DNA of 32,748 nt, taken from NCBI GenBank assembly GCA_025997135.1, contig BNUE01000006.1:1-32748 (forward strand). Reading direction: 5' to 3'. A program made the translations under genes and the position numbers. The notes beneath the pieces are model-generated. The model saw nothing but the letters and a program-made list of their open reading frames with translations, was not told the DNA's origin and made no database searches. Positions 10,281-18,214 of this stretch are shown in pieces. The first letter of the stretch is position 1; the number at the start of each line of letters is the position of its first letter. This DNA is from a candidate division SR1 bacterium. GTDB taxonomy: Bacteria > Patescibacteriota > Gracilibacteria > Absconditabacterales > Absconditicoccaceae.

Positions 10281-11726
10281 ATGAAAATCATAATGAAAAA
10301 CTTTATAAAAAAGCTGATCGCATACGATAAAACTTATAATTTTATCAAGGAATCTTTTGTTTATCAGTTATATAAAAAATACAGAGCGAAACTGGCTAAT
10401 TCTCTATATAACAATCCTTCTGCTGATTTTTTTATAATCTGAATTACTGGGACAAATGGTAAAACCACGACCGTAAACATTCTACACAAAATACTAAATG
10501 ATAATATTGCACCTACTCTGGCTATCAGCACAGCTCTGATTAAAATATGAGGTGAAACCTTGGAAAATAATAAGAAAATGACATCTCTAGATAATTTTGA
10601 CCTACAGCAATTACTATCTACCTGAAGGGTGAATAACTGTAAACTTGCCGTTTTGGAAGCCAGCTCTCAATGATTAGATCAGGCTAGATTTGAGTGAATT
10701 AAATTCGATTTTGCTGTACTGACAAATATTACTATGGATCATCTGGACTATCATGGAGATATGGAACACTATGCAGAAGCCAAAAAAAAGCTATTTACAT
10801 ACGTGATGAAAAATGGTAAAGACATAAAATATGCATCTATGAATATCGATGATAAATACTGATTTAAATGGTTTCAAGAGATGGCATTCGACCACAAGGC
10901 ATCATTCAGCCTTATAAACTCTTCTATCATCAAGGCTACAAAAATCGAAGAATCACTGGAAGGAACCTATTTCGAACTGTCATATCTTGGACAAAAATAC
11001 TCTGGTGTTACTCAGTTGATTGGCTCTTATAATGTGCTAAATATCCTAGCTGCAATCTCGGTCTGTGCAGAAATTTGACTAGACCTGAATGTCGCTCTGA
11101 AATCGATTGAGGGCTTTGAATGAGTTCCTGGCAGGATGGAGTGAATTTATACTGCTGATCAGATAAAATACTTTGTAGATTTCGCACATACACCTGATGG
11201 ACTGGAGAAAACTCTTTCTTTCGCTGCGGGACACAAAAAAGAATGAAGGCTGATCACTGTCTGCGGTGCTCCTGGAAATAGAGACAAAGAAAAAAGACCT
11301 TTGATGGGAGATATTGCCCTCAAATACAGTGATTTCGTGATATTTACTGATGATGATCCTGATACAGAAAATCGCCTCAAAATCCTAAATGATATGACTG
11401 CTAATCTAAAGACATCATGAATACCTGCGGATAAAGAAGTATTTATTATTCCAGAGAGAAACTACGCTCTCCAGCTAGCTATTGAGATTGCTAAACCCTG
11501 AGATATTGTAATATTGGCTGGGAAATGACATGAAAATATACAAATTACAAATTTCTGAAAGAGACCACGAAACGATAAAAAAAATCTGACAGAACTACTC
11601 ATTTTGTCTGGCAAACAGCTACTGAATACGCCTGCTGTGAAGTTGCATTACTTGTCAGAACTAAAATCTCAATATTCATCCCAACATCTTAATTCTGCTA
11701 CTTTTCTATCTCAATGACAGAATTAA
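10281..11726 (+). CDS. murE: MurE-type Mur ligase, short N-terminal domain
   Basis: 481 residues from ATG 10281; an in-frame ATG at 10293 is an alternative and neither has a Shine-Dalgarno. It adds the third amino acid to UDP-MurNAc-dipeptide using ATP in the cytoplasm. Visible motifs: P-loop GTNGKTTT (57-64), LEASSQGLDQAR, VLTNITMDHLDYHG, DFAHTPDGLEKTL, CGAPGNRDKEKRPLMG and GKGHE (414-418, second Gly is TGA). Only ~50 residues precede the P-loop, against over 100 in E. coli MurE, so the UDP-binding N-terminal domain is reduced, as I recall for other candidate-phyla MurE proteins. The amino-acid selection motif is DDPD instead of the DAP-type DNPR, so Lys or another diamino acid is possible. 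CGA at 11568-11570 falls where MurE has an aromatic residue before (D/N)D. Its 3' end overlaps the next gene. Confidence 0.88.
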
Positions 11727-13030
11727 TAAATACCATATTGCAAGTTCCTATCTCAATTATTCAACCAGTCTGATATATTTTACTTTTCATCTTTGAGATT
11801 TGTGAAGGGATTCCCCTGCTGGGGTTTTTGATACCATGACAGAATGCTGTATTGATAGCTGGTTTTTTCGCTCAAATGAAGATTTTTAGCTTGCCAATTA
11901 TTATAATCTTGATAGGTATCGGAGGACGAATTGGGGATATTATCGCATATTATATGTGAGAACATTATGGTTTATCTTTACTGAGAAAATATGAGAAATA
12001 TATCAAAATTTCAGATACTATCCTAGGAAAAATCCAAAATATCTTAACAAATAATTTAATGATAGGGACATTCTTGTCAAAATTTTATTGACGAACTAGA
12101 TGACTACTGCCATTTGTGGCTGGCTCATTAAAAATTTCTAGGAGAAAATTACTAATATTCTCAGCCTTAAGTAATATATTTCGGAGCATTACGCGGGTTT
12201 TAGTATGATATTTCTTGGGTGAGAGCTATGATCTAATTGCTGCAAAACTGTGAAAATTTCTGACACTGTGAGTGCTGATAATAATCTGAATTATATTTCT
12301 CATCTGGTATTTTAGAAATGAAAAAATATTTATCAAAAAGAGCTTCTCAGTCGCTGTTATCTTAAATATTTATGGTATAATAAATTTTTGTGTGTTGGCA
12401 CAGAGAATTCATACGAATAAGGTTTCTTTTGTAAATTTCGATAATCATATTCAATCATTGTTCACTACCTCACCTATTATCGAAACTATCGGTTTACAAA
12501 TTGATAAATTCTTCAATTTCTGATCAATATGACTGATGGGGCTAATCGTCATAGTATATCTATATCGCAAAAAGCTAATGCAAAAGCTCACTATCTTCGT
12601 ATCGACTATGATTTCTGGACTTTTTCTGTTTCCTATCATAAAGACGATTATACAGCGTCCTCGTCCATTACAGTGATTAGTGCAGCTCCATGATTACTCT
12701 TTCCCCAGTGGTCATGCTACGATGGGAATAGTGTGTTCTCTAATTATTTGGTATGTATTCAAGGATTCTATCAAAAAAATGAGTTTAAAAGTCTGATTTT
12801 TTTTACTGATGTTGATACTCGCACTAATGATAGGTTTTAGCAGAGTTATGATACATGTACACTGGGGGACTGATGTGATAGGTGGGTTCTTACTTGGCTT
12901 TTCTATAGTGATGACTAATATTTTGCTCTGGAAATATTTTTTCAATCAGCATCTGGAGCATCAGAGGGTGATAAAAAGGCGTATCTCTAGGCAATTGATC
13001 GATGTTTTGACTGATAAAAAAACAGTATAA
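11714..13030 (+). CDS. DedA (VTT) - PAP2 phosphatase fusion membrane protein
   Basis: 438 residues, overlapping the end of the murE-like gene by 13 bp in another frame. N-terminal half: DedA/SNARE-associated domain with GIPLLGFLIPGQ, LPFVAG and GYFLGE and several membrane helices. C-terminal half: PAP2 acid phosphatase with KTIIQRPRP, SFPSGH (PSGH 331-334) and SRVMIHVHWGTDVIGG, the three PAP2 catalytic motifs. DedA proteins include undecaprenyl-phosphate flippases and PAP2 enzymes include undecaprenyl-pyrophosphatases, so carrier-lipid recycling for peptidoglycan is a fitting role beside murE; it could also act on phospholipids. Two CGG codons (12182-12184 and 12194-12196) lie in the helix before GYFLG, where DedA proteins usually have Trp. 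The stop codon lies 1 bp from that of the opposite-strand gene. Confidence 0.9.
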
Positions 13031-13031
13031 A

Positions 13032-14012
13032 TTACCTAAAATCTCGTAAAATATCTTTTTCTGGAAATCAGGAGCGGAAAATGAATTCCATCTCATCATA
13101 AAATGAAGGAGGCATTTTCATCAAATTGTCCGAAGTTTTGTGAAGCGAGGTATAAAGTGGAGAATTTGGATATTTCTGGAGAATTTTGGCATAATCTGAG
13201 TGATTATAAATCAATGGAGCGATGAAAATCGAGGAAATACACTGGATATCGATAGACTCACGGACAGTTTGGATCAGATTTTTATATTCTGATGGGCAAT
13301 TCGGAACTGGTAAAAGGGGCAGAAATCTGAGTCATACACGAGCCCCAGCTGAAAGTAAAGTTTGGATCGCTTGAAGTTTATTTGGCAAGCTGGCAGTTCC
13401 ATGCTCATATTTCTGAGCAATTGAAATTGGAGAGAGGGAAAAGGCGAATTCAGTATTATTCACTCATTTTGTAAGGTGGGGAAGTAAGCTATTTATGTTT
13501 CCGCTTTTGGTTCTCGTCTCCATCAGGACACTGTCAAATTGCTCGAAAAAAGGGATAAAATGCTGATGAAAATTGGTGAGATGCTCTGTAGCCAGGAGAT
13601 CAGCATAATTGCTGGCATAAAACGTAATTTGTCAGTCATAACCGCTAGTTCTGAGGAGATTGATCTTGTCTGAGATGGCGAGTTGCATTTCATCATAATT
13701 CACGAAAAAAACAGGAAAACGGTTTCTGAAAGTCCCCTGAAGATAGCAGTATTCACAGTGGGAAATACAGTTTATGGCTGGTTTGAAAAAAAATGATTTA
13801 CCTGGAAAGCCGTAATTGGGAGGTGTATCTAGAATCGAAATGTTATCTTGCTTGGCTAAAATAATGCAGTCTAAAAGAGGATAATCTCACATATTCTGAT
13901 CAAAGAGATTTTTATAATGCTGAATTTCTATCACGTTTTGACTGGAAAATTTAGCAAGAATTTGCTGAGTGATAGGATAGGTGAGAGCCTTTTTTTCGAC
14001 ATAAATAAGCAT
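13032..14012 (-). CDS. Spore photoproduct lyase-like radical SAM protein
   Basis: 326 residues. A CxxxCxxC cluster, CISHCEYCYLQGT (C82, C86, C89), fits the SPL branch of radical SAM enzymes, whose cluster is followed by YLQ. The length suits SPL-family proteins. Bacterial SPL reverses the thymine dimer of spores; non-sporulating homologues exist whose substrate is not established, so DNA photolesion repair is only a possibility. Two TGA-Gly codons follow the cluster region. It is convergent with the DedA-PAP2 gene with a single base between stops, so no terminator is seen. A hairpin-forming leader lies upstream at 14042-14081. Confidence 0.82.
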
Positions 14013-14041
14013 TGAAGTTCGTCTTTGTTATGCTTTAAAAG

Positions 14042-14081
14042 CACCCTCGGTAAGCTTCCCGCACTGTTGCTAGACGAGGTG
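14042..14081 (-). other. Possible structured leader of the SPL-like gene
   Basis: On the minus strand CACCTCG and CGAGGGTG can form a 7-bp stem with one bulge around a 25-nt loop, about 30 nt upstream of the ATG at 14012. It has no T-run, so it is not a terminator. It could be a leader structure or chance. Confidence 0.3.
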
Positions 14082-14092
14082 AGAGCAAGATG

Positions 14093-14512
14093 TTAGTCTT
14101 TATTATGCCTGATAAAGATAGGAAAATGAACAGAAAAAAGTATTGCAAAAATCAAAAACCGAGAAATTGCAACTGTTAGAGTCTCTTTATACTGAAAATA
14201 TCTAGATTCTGCAAGTTTTAGCAGAGATTGTTGTTGGCAGGACGTGATCTCGTCATCAGTTTTTTCTACTCTTTCGTCTGTATAAGTGCCATCTGGAAGT
14301 GCTTTTGGTGAGTAATTTGCTTCAGAACAATTTTTGTATTCTCGTTGATTGACTGAATATTCCCTATCTGTGATAAGTATTTTCTGGATTGTCGGATAAA
14401 TGATAAATCACAAGCTAATAGTTGCTCAACAAATTGCGATGATGGAGATGAGTAAGAAATATAGTCTCAAAAATGGGTTTTTACCTGCTATCTGAGCTTT
14501 TTTTGTTTCCAT
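14093..14512 (-). CDS. Small two-helix membrane protein, unknown function
   Basis: 139 residues. A cytoplasmic N-terminus (METKKAQIAGKNP) is followed by a membrane segment at ~17-45 (two TGA-Gly), a polar extracytoplasmic region with two cysteines (KNCSEANYSP, EITSCQQQ), a second membrane segment at ~110-132 and a short charged tail. I do not recognise a family. The cysteine pair could form a disulfide. CGA occurs in NQ-x-EYKNC and CGG in AIS-x-FLIF inside the second helix; Trp is more plausible than Arg in that hydrophobic stretch. It lies downstream of tRNA-Arg on the same strand. Confidence 0.75.
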
Positions 14513-14608
14513 CACTATAAAAAAAATGATAAAAAAAACGATTATTGATCATAAAAGGCTGATTATTGGGAGAATGAAGGTCATATTGTGACAATGTGTA
14601 AAAACAAA

Positions 14609-14680
14609 TGCCCCGACCCGGGATCGAACCGGGATTATAGTCTTCGCAGGACTATGTCCTATCCATTGAACGACCGGGAC
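14609..14680 (-). tRNA. tRNA-Arg (anticodon GCG)
   Basis: Acceptor GTCCCGG pairs with TCGGGGC, with terminal wobble pairs; D arm GTTC-AATGGATA-GGAC, anticodon stem TAGTC/GACTA, loop CTGCGAA, T arm CCCGG-TTCGATC-CCGGG. CCA is not encoded. Anticodon GCG reads CGC and CGU only. Most bacteria use ACG, modified to ICG, which also reads CGA; a GCG anticodon leaves CGA unread as arginine and so fits the Trp reading of CGA seen in the genes here. Confidence 0.93.
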
Positions 14681-14730
14681 ACATTTGCTCGTCCTTTTTT
14701 ATAGAATCAGAGTGGAAAAGCAAGAGTTAA

Positions 14731-16704
14731 TTATAATTTAAGCCACTGTCTCAATTTCCAATCAATATCCCCTGCTGAATAAACGACAATAACCGAGTTA
14801 GAATCAGCTTTTTCTATCTCTTTTTGGAGGTCTGAAAACTCTGGAAGATAGGTCGCATTACAATGCTCGGCAAAAGCCTCACCCAACTCTGCAACTGTTT
14901 GGAAATGTGGCAAACCCACTTTCGAGAACTCGTCAGAAAAGTCTTCTATATTCTCTCTGGCAGCATAAATATCATAAATAAAAATCTGATTATATTCCTT
15001 CATCGCCTCAGGAAACTCAGTCCATCCCTGAACAATCCTGTGCATCTGATGAGGCTGAAAAATACAAATCAATTTCTCCTCTGGAAATTTCTCTTTGAGG
15101 GCTTTGTAGCCAATTGCTAGACTAGAAGCCACATGTCAGTAGTCTGAAAAAAGTATATTACCATTTGAAAGAGTTGCAAGTTGTTCCATCCTCCTCCAGA
15201 TGCCGTGAAAATTTTCAATTTTTGTTTTTATGGAGTTAGGATTATTATGATTTGTTAATTCATTCAACAAAGTAAAAACCAGACTGGCATTTTCCTGCTG
15301 ATGATCGCCTCGAATGTATTTGAAATTGAAATGCTGAGGCTGAATAATGACCGTTTTTGGATGAGTCAGAATTTTTTGGCTGTTTAAATTTGGGAGAACA
15401 TAAGCATTACCTTTGATTTTGGAGATAAGAGACAGAAAAGCTGACTCATAATCATCTCGATCCTGATAATAATCGGTATGCTCGAGTTCTAGGTTCGTAA
15501 TTATCATATCGTCGATGTCAAGTGTGAGAAAGTGCCTCTGATATTCGCAGGCTTCGAGGAGGAAGTAGTATTTTTTGATCAGTGAGTAATCCAGCTGGCG
15601 ACCAGTGAAGATGTAGGTGAAGATATTGCGAAGATCGGCTAATATCCCCATTTGAGGGGGGGGTAGCATGGGGTCGTTTGCCCCCCTTTGAAGGGGGGGT
15701 AGGGGGGGTTCGTTGATAGAAGAGATTATTTCACAAACTGCATCAAAATGATTATACACCTCTTCATTTGTAAACCTTATTACTTTAAATCAAACACTTT
15801 CCAAAATCTCAGTCCTTCTCTGATCATACTTTATCGCATCATCTGAGAAATGACTGTCTCAATCTACTTCAATAATTAATTTTAATTCATTACAAAAAAA
15901 ACCCACGATATATCATTCTATAGGCTTTTGTCTCTGAAATTTGTAATGATATTTAGATAAAAAATCGTACCAAAGTTTTTTTTCTGCTCTAGTTTGGTTA
16001 TTTCTAAGCTCTTTGGCTAAAGGTTTTAAATTGTGAATATAATTTATGTAATGTTTTGTTTGTGATAAACCCCCCGCCTCGTTTCACTCGGCTCCCCCCT
16101 TCATAAGGGGGGCTTGTGCTACAGCATTCATAAAGGGGGCTTGTGAACCACCGAGAACGTAACTCTTAGATCAAGAATATGAACCCCCCGCCTCGTTTCA
16201 CTCGGCTCCCCCCTTCATAAGGGGGGCTTGTGCTACAGCATTCATAAAGGGGGCATCCCTGAAATCTGGCACCAAAGCACCGACAATTCCGAGTCAGAAA
16301 TCTGGCAAAAGGTCTTTCGCTGCGAAAATTCACATTGCAGAAGAGCTAGATTTGCCATTTGTACCAGTGAAGGCGATAGTTTTGAAATATTTAGAAATCT
16401 CACCTAGAAATTGGAAATAATCTCGAATTAACATCAGATTTTTATTTTCTGTTTTGAGTTTTTGGGCTGATTGCACCTCTGGAGAAGATGAAGTAGCAGA
16501 GGAATAAATCACAATATCATCACTTTTCACTTGATATTTTCAGTGAGGAAAAATCTGTACTCCTCTGCTAGAAAGTTGCTCAGTAATCTGAGAGGTCTGA
16601 GAGTCGATTCAGATTAAGTTGTGAAAGCCTAAATCTCGTAAGATTCCGACCAAATTGGACAATCCCGCTCATCAGGCTCAGACGAAGACGATATTTCAGT
16701 TCAT
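14731..16704 (-). CDS. murC: MurC-type UDP-MurNAc:L-alanine ligase with in-frame DUF559 insertion
   Basis: A single open frame of 657 residues. N-terminal UDP-binding fold (NIVFVGAGGAG), P-loop GTNGKSSSS (114-122), then an insertion at ~150-353, then MurC resumes: EACEYQRHFLTLDIDDMIIT, NLELEHTDYYQD, and the C-terminal domain SDYGH, FQPHQMHR, DIYAARE. Removing the 203-codon insertion leaves ~454 residues, the normal MurC size, so the enzyme may tolerate the insert in a surface loop. MurC adds the first amino acid to UDP-MurNAc in the cytoplasm. The usual YxHHP motif is changed to YGHVAS. CGA occurs at two plausible Trp sites (GIL-x-DLGF and MLI-x-DYFQFLGE). It is divergent from the FemAB gene. 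Whether the insert is removed or the protein is active is unknown. Confidence 0.87.
15646..15698. repeat. C/G-rich palindromes at the distal edge of the DUF559 insert
   Basis: Two hairpins lie within 53 bp: CCCC-ATTTGA-GGGG (starting 15646) and CCCCCCTT-TG-AAGGGGGG (15681-15698), followed by another G-run. They are translated in the MurC frame as Pro/Gly-rich peptide. The same type of CCCCCCTT/AAGGGGGG palindrome is in the 73-bp repeats at the other edge. Confidence 0.75.
16068..16140. repeat. 73-bp repeat, copy 1
   Basis: Starts AACCCCCCGCCTCG and ends CATAAAGGGGGC, with an internal hairpin CCCCCCTT-CAT-AAGGGGGG. Identical over 73 bp to 16182-16254. On the minus strand it is translated in frame within murC (APFMNAVAQAPLMKGGAEG...). 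Confidence 0.9.
16182..16254. repeat. 73-bp repeat, copy 2
   Basis: Identical to 16068-16140. The two copies are spaced 114 bp (38 codons) apart, so both are read in the same frame. The 41 bp between them translate to a segment (SKSYVLGG) that looks like original MurC, so the copies may have arisen by separate insertions. Confidence 0.9.
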
Positions 16705-16782
16705 TTATTGAGGAAAACAATAAAAATCTAGCTTAAAATATATCAATTTTCAGCTACAATTCAACTCTTTCTGAAAAAAACA

Positions 16783-16810
16783 TTGTTTTTGTCCTCCAAT
16801 TCAATAAAAT
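16783..16810 (+). promoter_or_regulatory. Predicted promoter of the FemAB-family gene
   Basis: TTGTTT (16783-16788), 16-bp spacer, TAAAAT (16805-16810). The expected start lies near 16817, leaving a ~25-nt leader. It is in the 137-bp divergent region shared with murC. Confidence 0.5.
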
Positions 16811-16841
16811 GAGACTAATCTTTTAACCAAAGAGTCAAATA

Positions 16842-17861
16842 ATGGTTCTCAAACAGAGTTATTACAACCTCTATCAAACCCAGCTCCGAAGGGATATTCA
16901 GACTAAAGTGTATCACAAGGAATTTTTAACGATACATATTTTTGGCAAGGACTACTTTGGTATAATAAAAAGTAAAAAAATCTGACCTATCAGGATCGCA
17001 CGATACCAAATTATGGGTGTACAGCTACCAGATGATGAGGAATTTGTGAAGTCTGAACTACAAAAATTGAATGAAACATACTGATCGCAGTGGGGAAATA
17101 TTTCTTTTCAGTTTGGTTTTATCAATGAGATAATCAGCTTTGAGAACTGTTGAGTCAGAGAGTGAGAGTTTACTGAAAGTATCAAGCAAATGAGACTCAA
17201 TCTGCGTGAAAAAATCGCTAAAAAATACTGATTAAAACTAGCTTTTCGTGAAAATATGCCTCAGTCAAATATTATCTATGACATCACAAAGACTGATGAA
17301 CAACTCATAGAAGAGATGAATTCTGGAGCCAAAGAAAAGATAAAAAAAGGTATAAAAAAAGAAATAGCTTTCCGTATTGCTGAAGTCTCAGAATATGAAA
17401 CATTTTATGAAAAACGGTCAAAAGTAGCTCACGGTAAGGGATTTAACCCTGTGAGCAAGAAGCAATTTTTCGATCTGATGTATTACCTTACTGAAACTGG
17501 CAAATGAAAAATCTTTATTACAGAATTGGATGGAGAGATTGTATCGGGTAATATCTGCCTTTTTGATGACTGACATCTAATATATCTATACGGTTTTGCA
17601 CAAAGATGAAATAATAATACATGAGGACAGCAATATCTGAAATTTAAGATTTTTCAGCGAGCTAGAGAAAACGGCTATTTTTACCTGGATATGCTCTGAT
17701 GAGCCCCAACAGGTTTTCCAGAGCATCCTCTCACCAGCGTCAGTCAGTTTAAAGAATCTCTTGGCTGATCCAAAATAGAGCTTTATGGTAATTTTGACCT
17801 AGTATTAAACAGTTTCTTGTATAAAATTTTCAAGAAGTATTACGAGATGAGACATAAGTAA
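16842..17861 (+). CDS. FemAB-family peptidyltransferase (FemX-like)
   Basis: 339 residues, typical of the family, which transfers aminoacyl groups from tRNA to the peptidoglycan stem peptide at the inner membrane face. The double GNAT-like layout is visible: N-terminal half with LQ-x-RDIQTKVYHKEF and YFGIIKSKKIGP, a KIKKGIKK helical segment, then the C-terminal half IFITELDGEIVSGNICLF, HLIYLYGFAQRG, YLKFKIFQ-x-ARENGYFYLDMLGG and the terminal QFKESLGGSKIELYGNFDLVLN. The x in FQ-x-ARENG is CGA (17658-17660) at the position normally Trp (W-A-x-x-x-G). TGA-Gly codons are frequent, including GG of DMLGG. It is divergent from murC, which fits peptidoglycan work. It may build an interpeptide bridge or modify lipid II; the exact acceptor is unknown. 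Confidence 0.85.
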
Positions 17862-17871
17862 TGCGTGATAG

Positions 17872-17892
17872 ATTGCGGATCAAGCCCGCAAT
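17872..17892. repeat. Dispersed palindromic repeat, copy 3
   Basis: ATTGCGGATCAAGCCCGCAAT, differing at one base from the motif at 7668-7688. It lies 10 bp after the FemAB stop codon. Confidence 0.65.
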
Positions 17893-17897
17893 AGCAA

Positions 17898-17936
17898 ATA
17901 AAAAAAGAGAGTGTGGCAAGCACACAAGCCACACTC
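17898..17936 (-). terminator. Terminator of the unclassified RNA
   Basis: On the minus strand GAGTGTGGC (17928-17936) pairs perfectly with GCCACACTC (17909-17917) around a 10-nt loop, followed by TCTTTTTTTATTTG. This 9-bp G/C-rich stem is the strongest terminator in the window. Confidence 0.85.
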
Positions 17937-18116
17937 AGAGTATCTCTAGAGTCAGGCTTTAACTAAATAGCCCGATGGTCCCAAAGATATGTACGTCGTA
18001 CGCCCCATTGGGTAGCAGGACGCAAAACAAATAAAGAGGAATACCTCTTTTGATTTAGCAACTTAGTATAAGGTTTATACTGTGTGGTAAGAACCTCGAA
18101 TGTAAGCCACTATATC
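17900..18116 (-). ncRNA. Putative structured small RNA, class unknown
   Basis: About 215 nt transcribed from a consensus-like promoter (TTGATA-N16-TATAAT) to a strong Rho-independent terminator. It has no open frame of convincing length in the minus strand and no coding character. Visible local hairpins: AGTATAA-ACC-TTATACT, AAAGAGG-TATT-CCTCTTT, GTAC-GAC-GTAC, GGGCT-N10-AGCCT, and a longer GTCC...GGGAC pairing. I could not match it to 6S, SRP, RNase P, tmRNA, T-box or common riboswitch consensus motifs. The position between the FemAB gene and the SIMPL gene gives no functional hint. A divergent 6S-like or lineage-specific RNA is possible. Confidence 0.6.
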
Positions 18117-18122
18117 AACATA

Positions 18123-18150
18123 ATTATAGCCTAATTTTTTCGTTTATCAA
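18123..18150 (-). promoter_or_regulatory. Promoter of the small RNA
   Basis: TTGATA (18145-18150), exactly 16 bp, then perfect TATAAT (18123-18128) on the minus strand. The -35 hexamer abuts the T-run of the upstream terminator. This is the best promoter match in the window. Confidence 0.75.
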
Positions 18151-18182
18151 AAAAAGAGGTAATCTCTGGCAAACTACCTCTT
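18149..18182 (-). terminator. Rho-independent terminator of the SIMPL gene
   Basis: On the minus strand AAGAGGTA (18175-18182) pairs with TACCTCTT (18154-18161) around a 13-nt loop, followed by a T-run. It lies 32 bp past the SIMPL stop codon. Confidence 0.8.
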
Positions 18183-18214
18183 GACTTTTGTGAAAAAATG
18201 AGTATAATAAAGAT

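Larger units (their letters stand above)
15646..16254 (-). mobile_element. In-frame DUF559 endonuclease element inside murC
   Basis: A 609-bp (203-codon) stretch foreign to MurC. It contains a near-complete DUF559 (Vsr/YcjD-like nuclease fold) domain: NLKPLAKELRNNQTRAEKKL, YKFQRQKPIEGYIV, LKLIIEVDGDSHF, YDQRRTEILESVGFKVIRF. The acidic residues and RQK...EVDGDSH motif of the family are intact. It is bounded by two identical 73-bp repeats on the N-terminal side and by C/G-rich palindromes on the C-terminal side (translated PPLPPLQRG...). No independent start codon or promoter is evident. Length and reading phase are preserved. There are no intein splice motifs. I infer a mobile selfish domain tolerated in a loop of an essential gene. 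Confidence 0.8.

Noticed and set aside
15646..16254. Intein in MurC
   Set aside because: No N-terminal Cys/Ser splice block and no C-terminal HN followed by Cys/Ser/Thr; the nuclease is DUF559, not LAGLIDADG or HNH, and the edges are palindromic repeats.
15646..16254. Separate DUF559 gene splitting murC into two pseudogene halves
   Set aside because: There is no TAA or TAG between the MurC halves and the length is a multiple of three, so a single frame is the simpler reading. Loss of function is not excluded.
17900..18116. 6S, SRP, tmRNA or T-box identity for the small RNA
   Set aside because: None of the diagnostic motifs (SRP GGAAG/AGCAG loop pair, T-box AGGGUGGNACCGCG, tmRNA tRNA-like end) is present in the right arrangement, so it was left unclassified.
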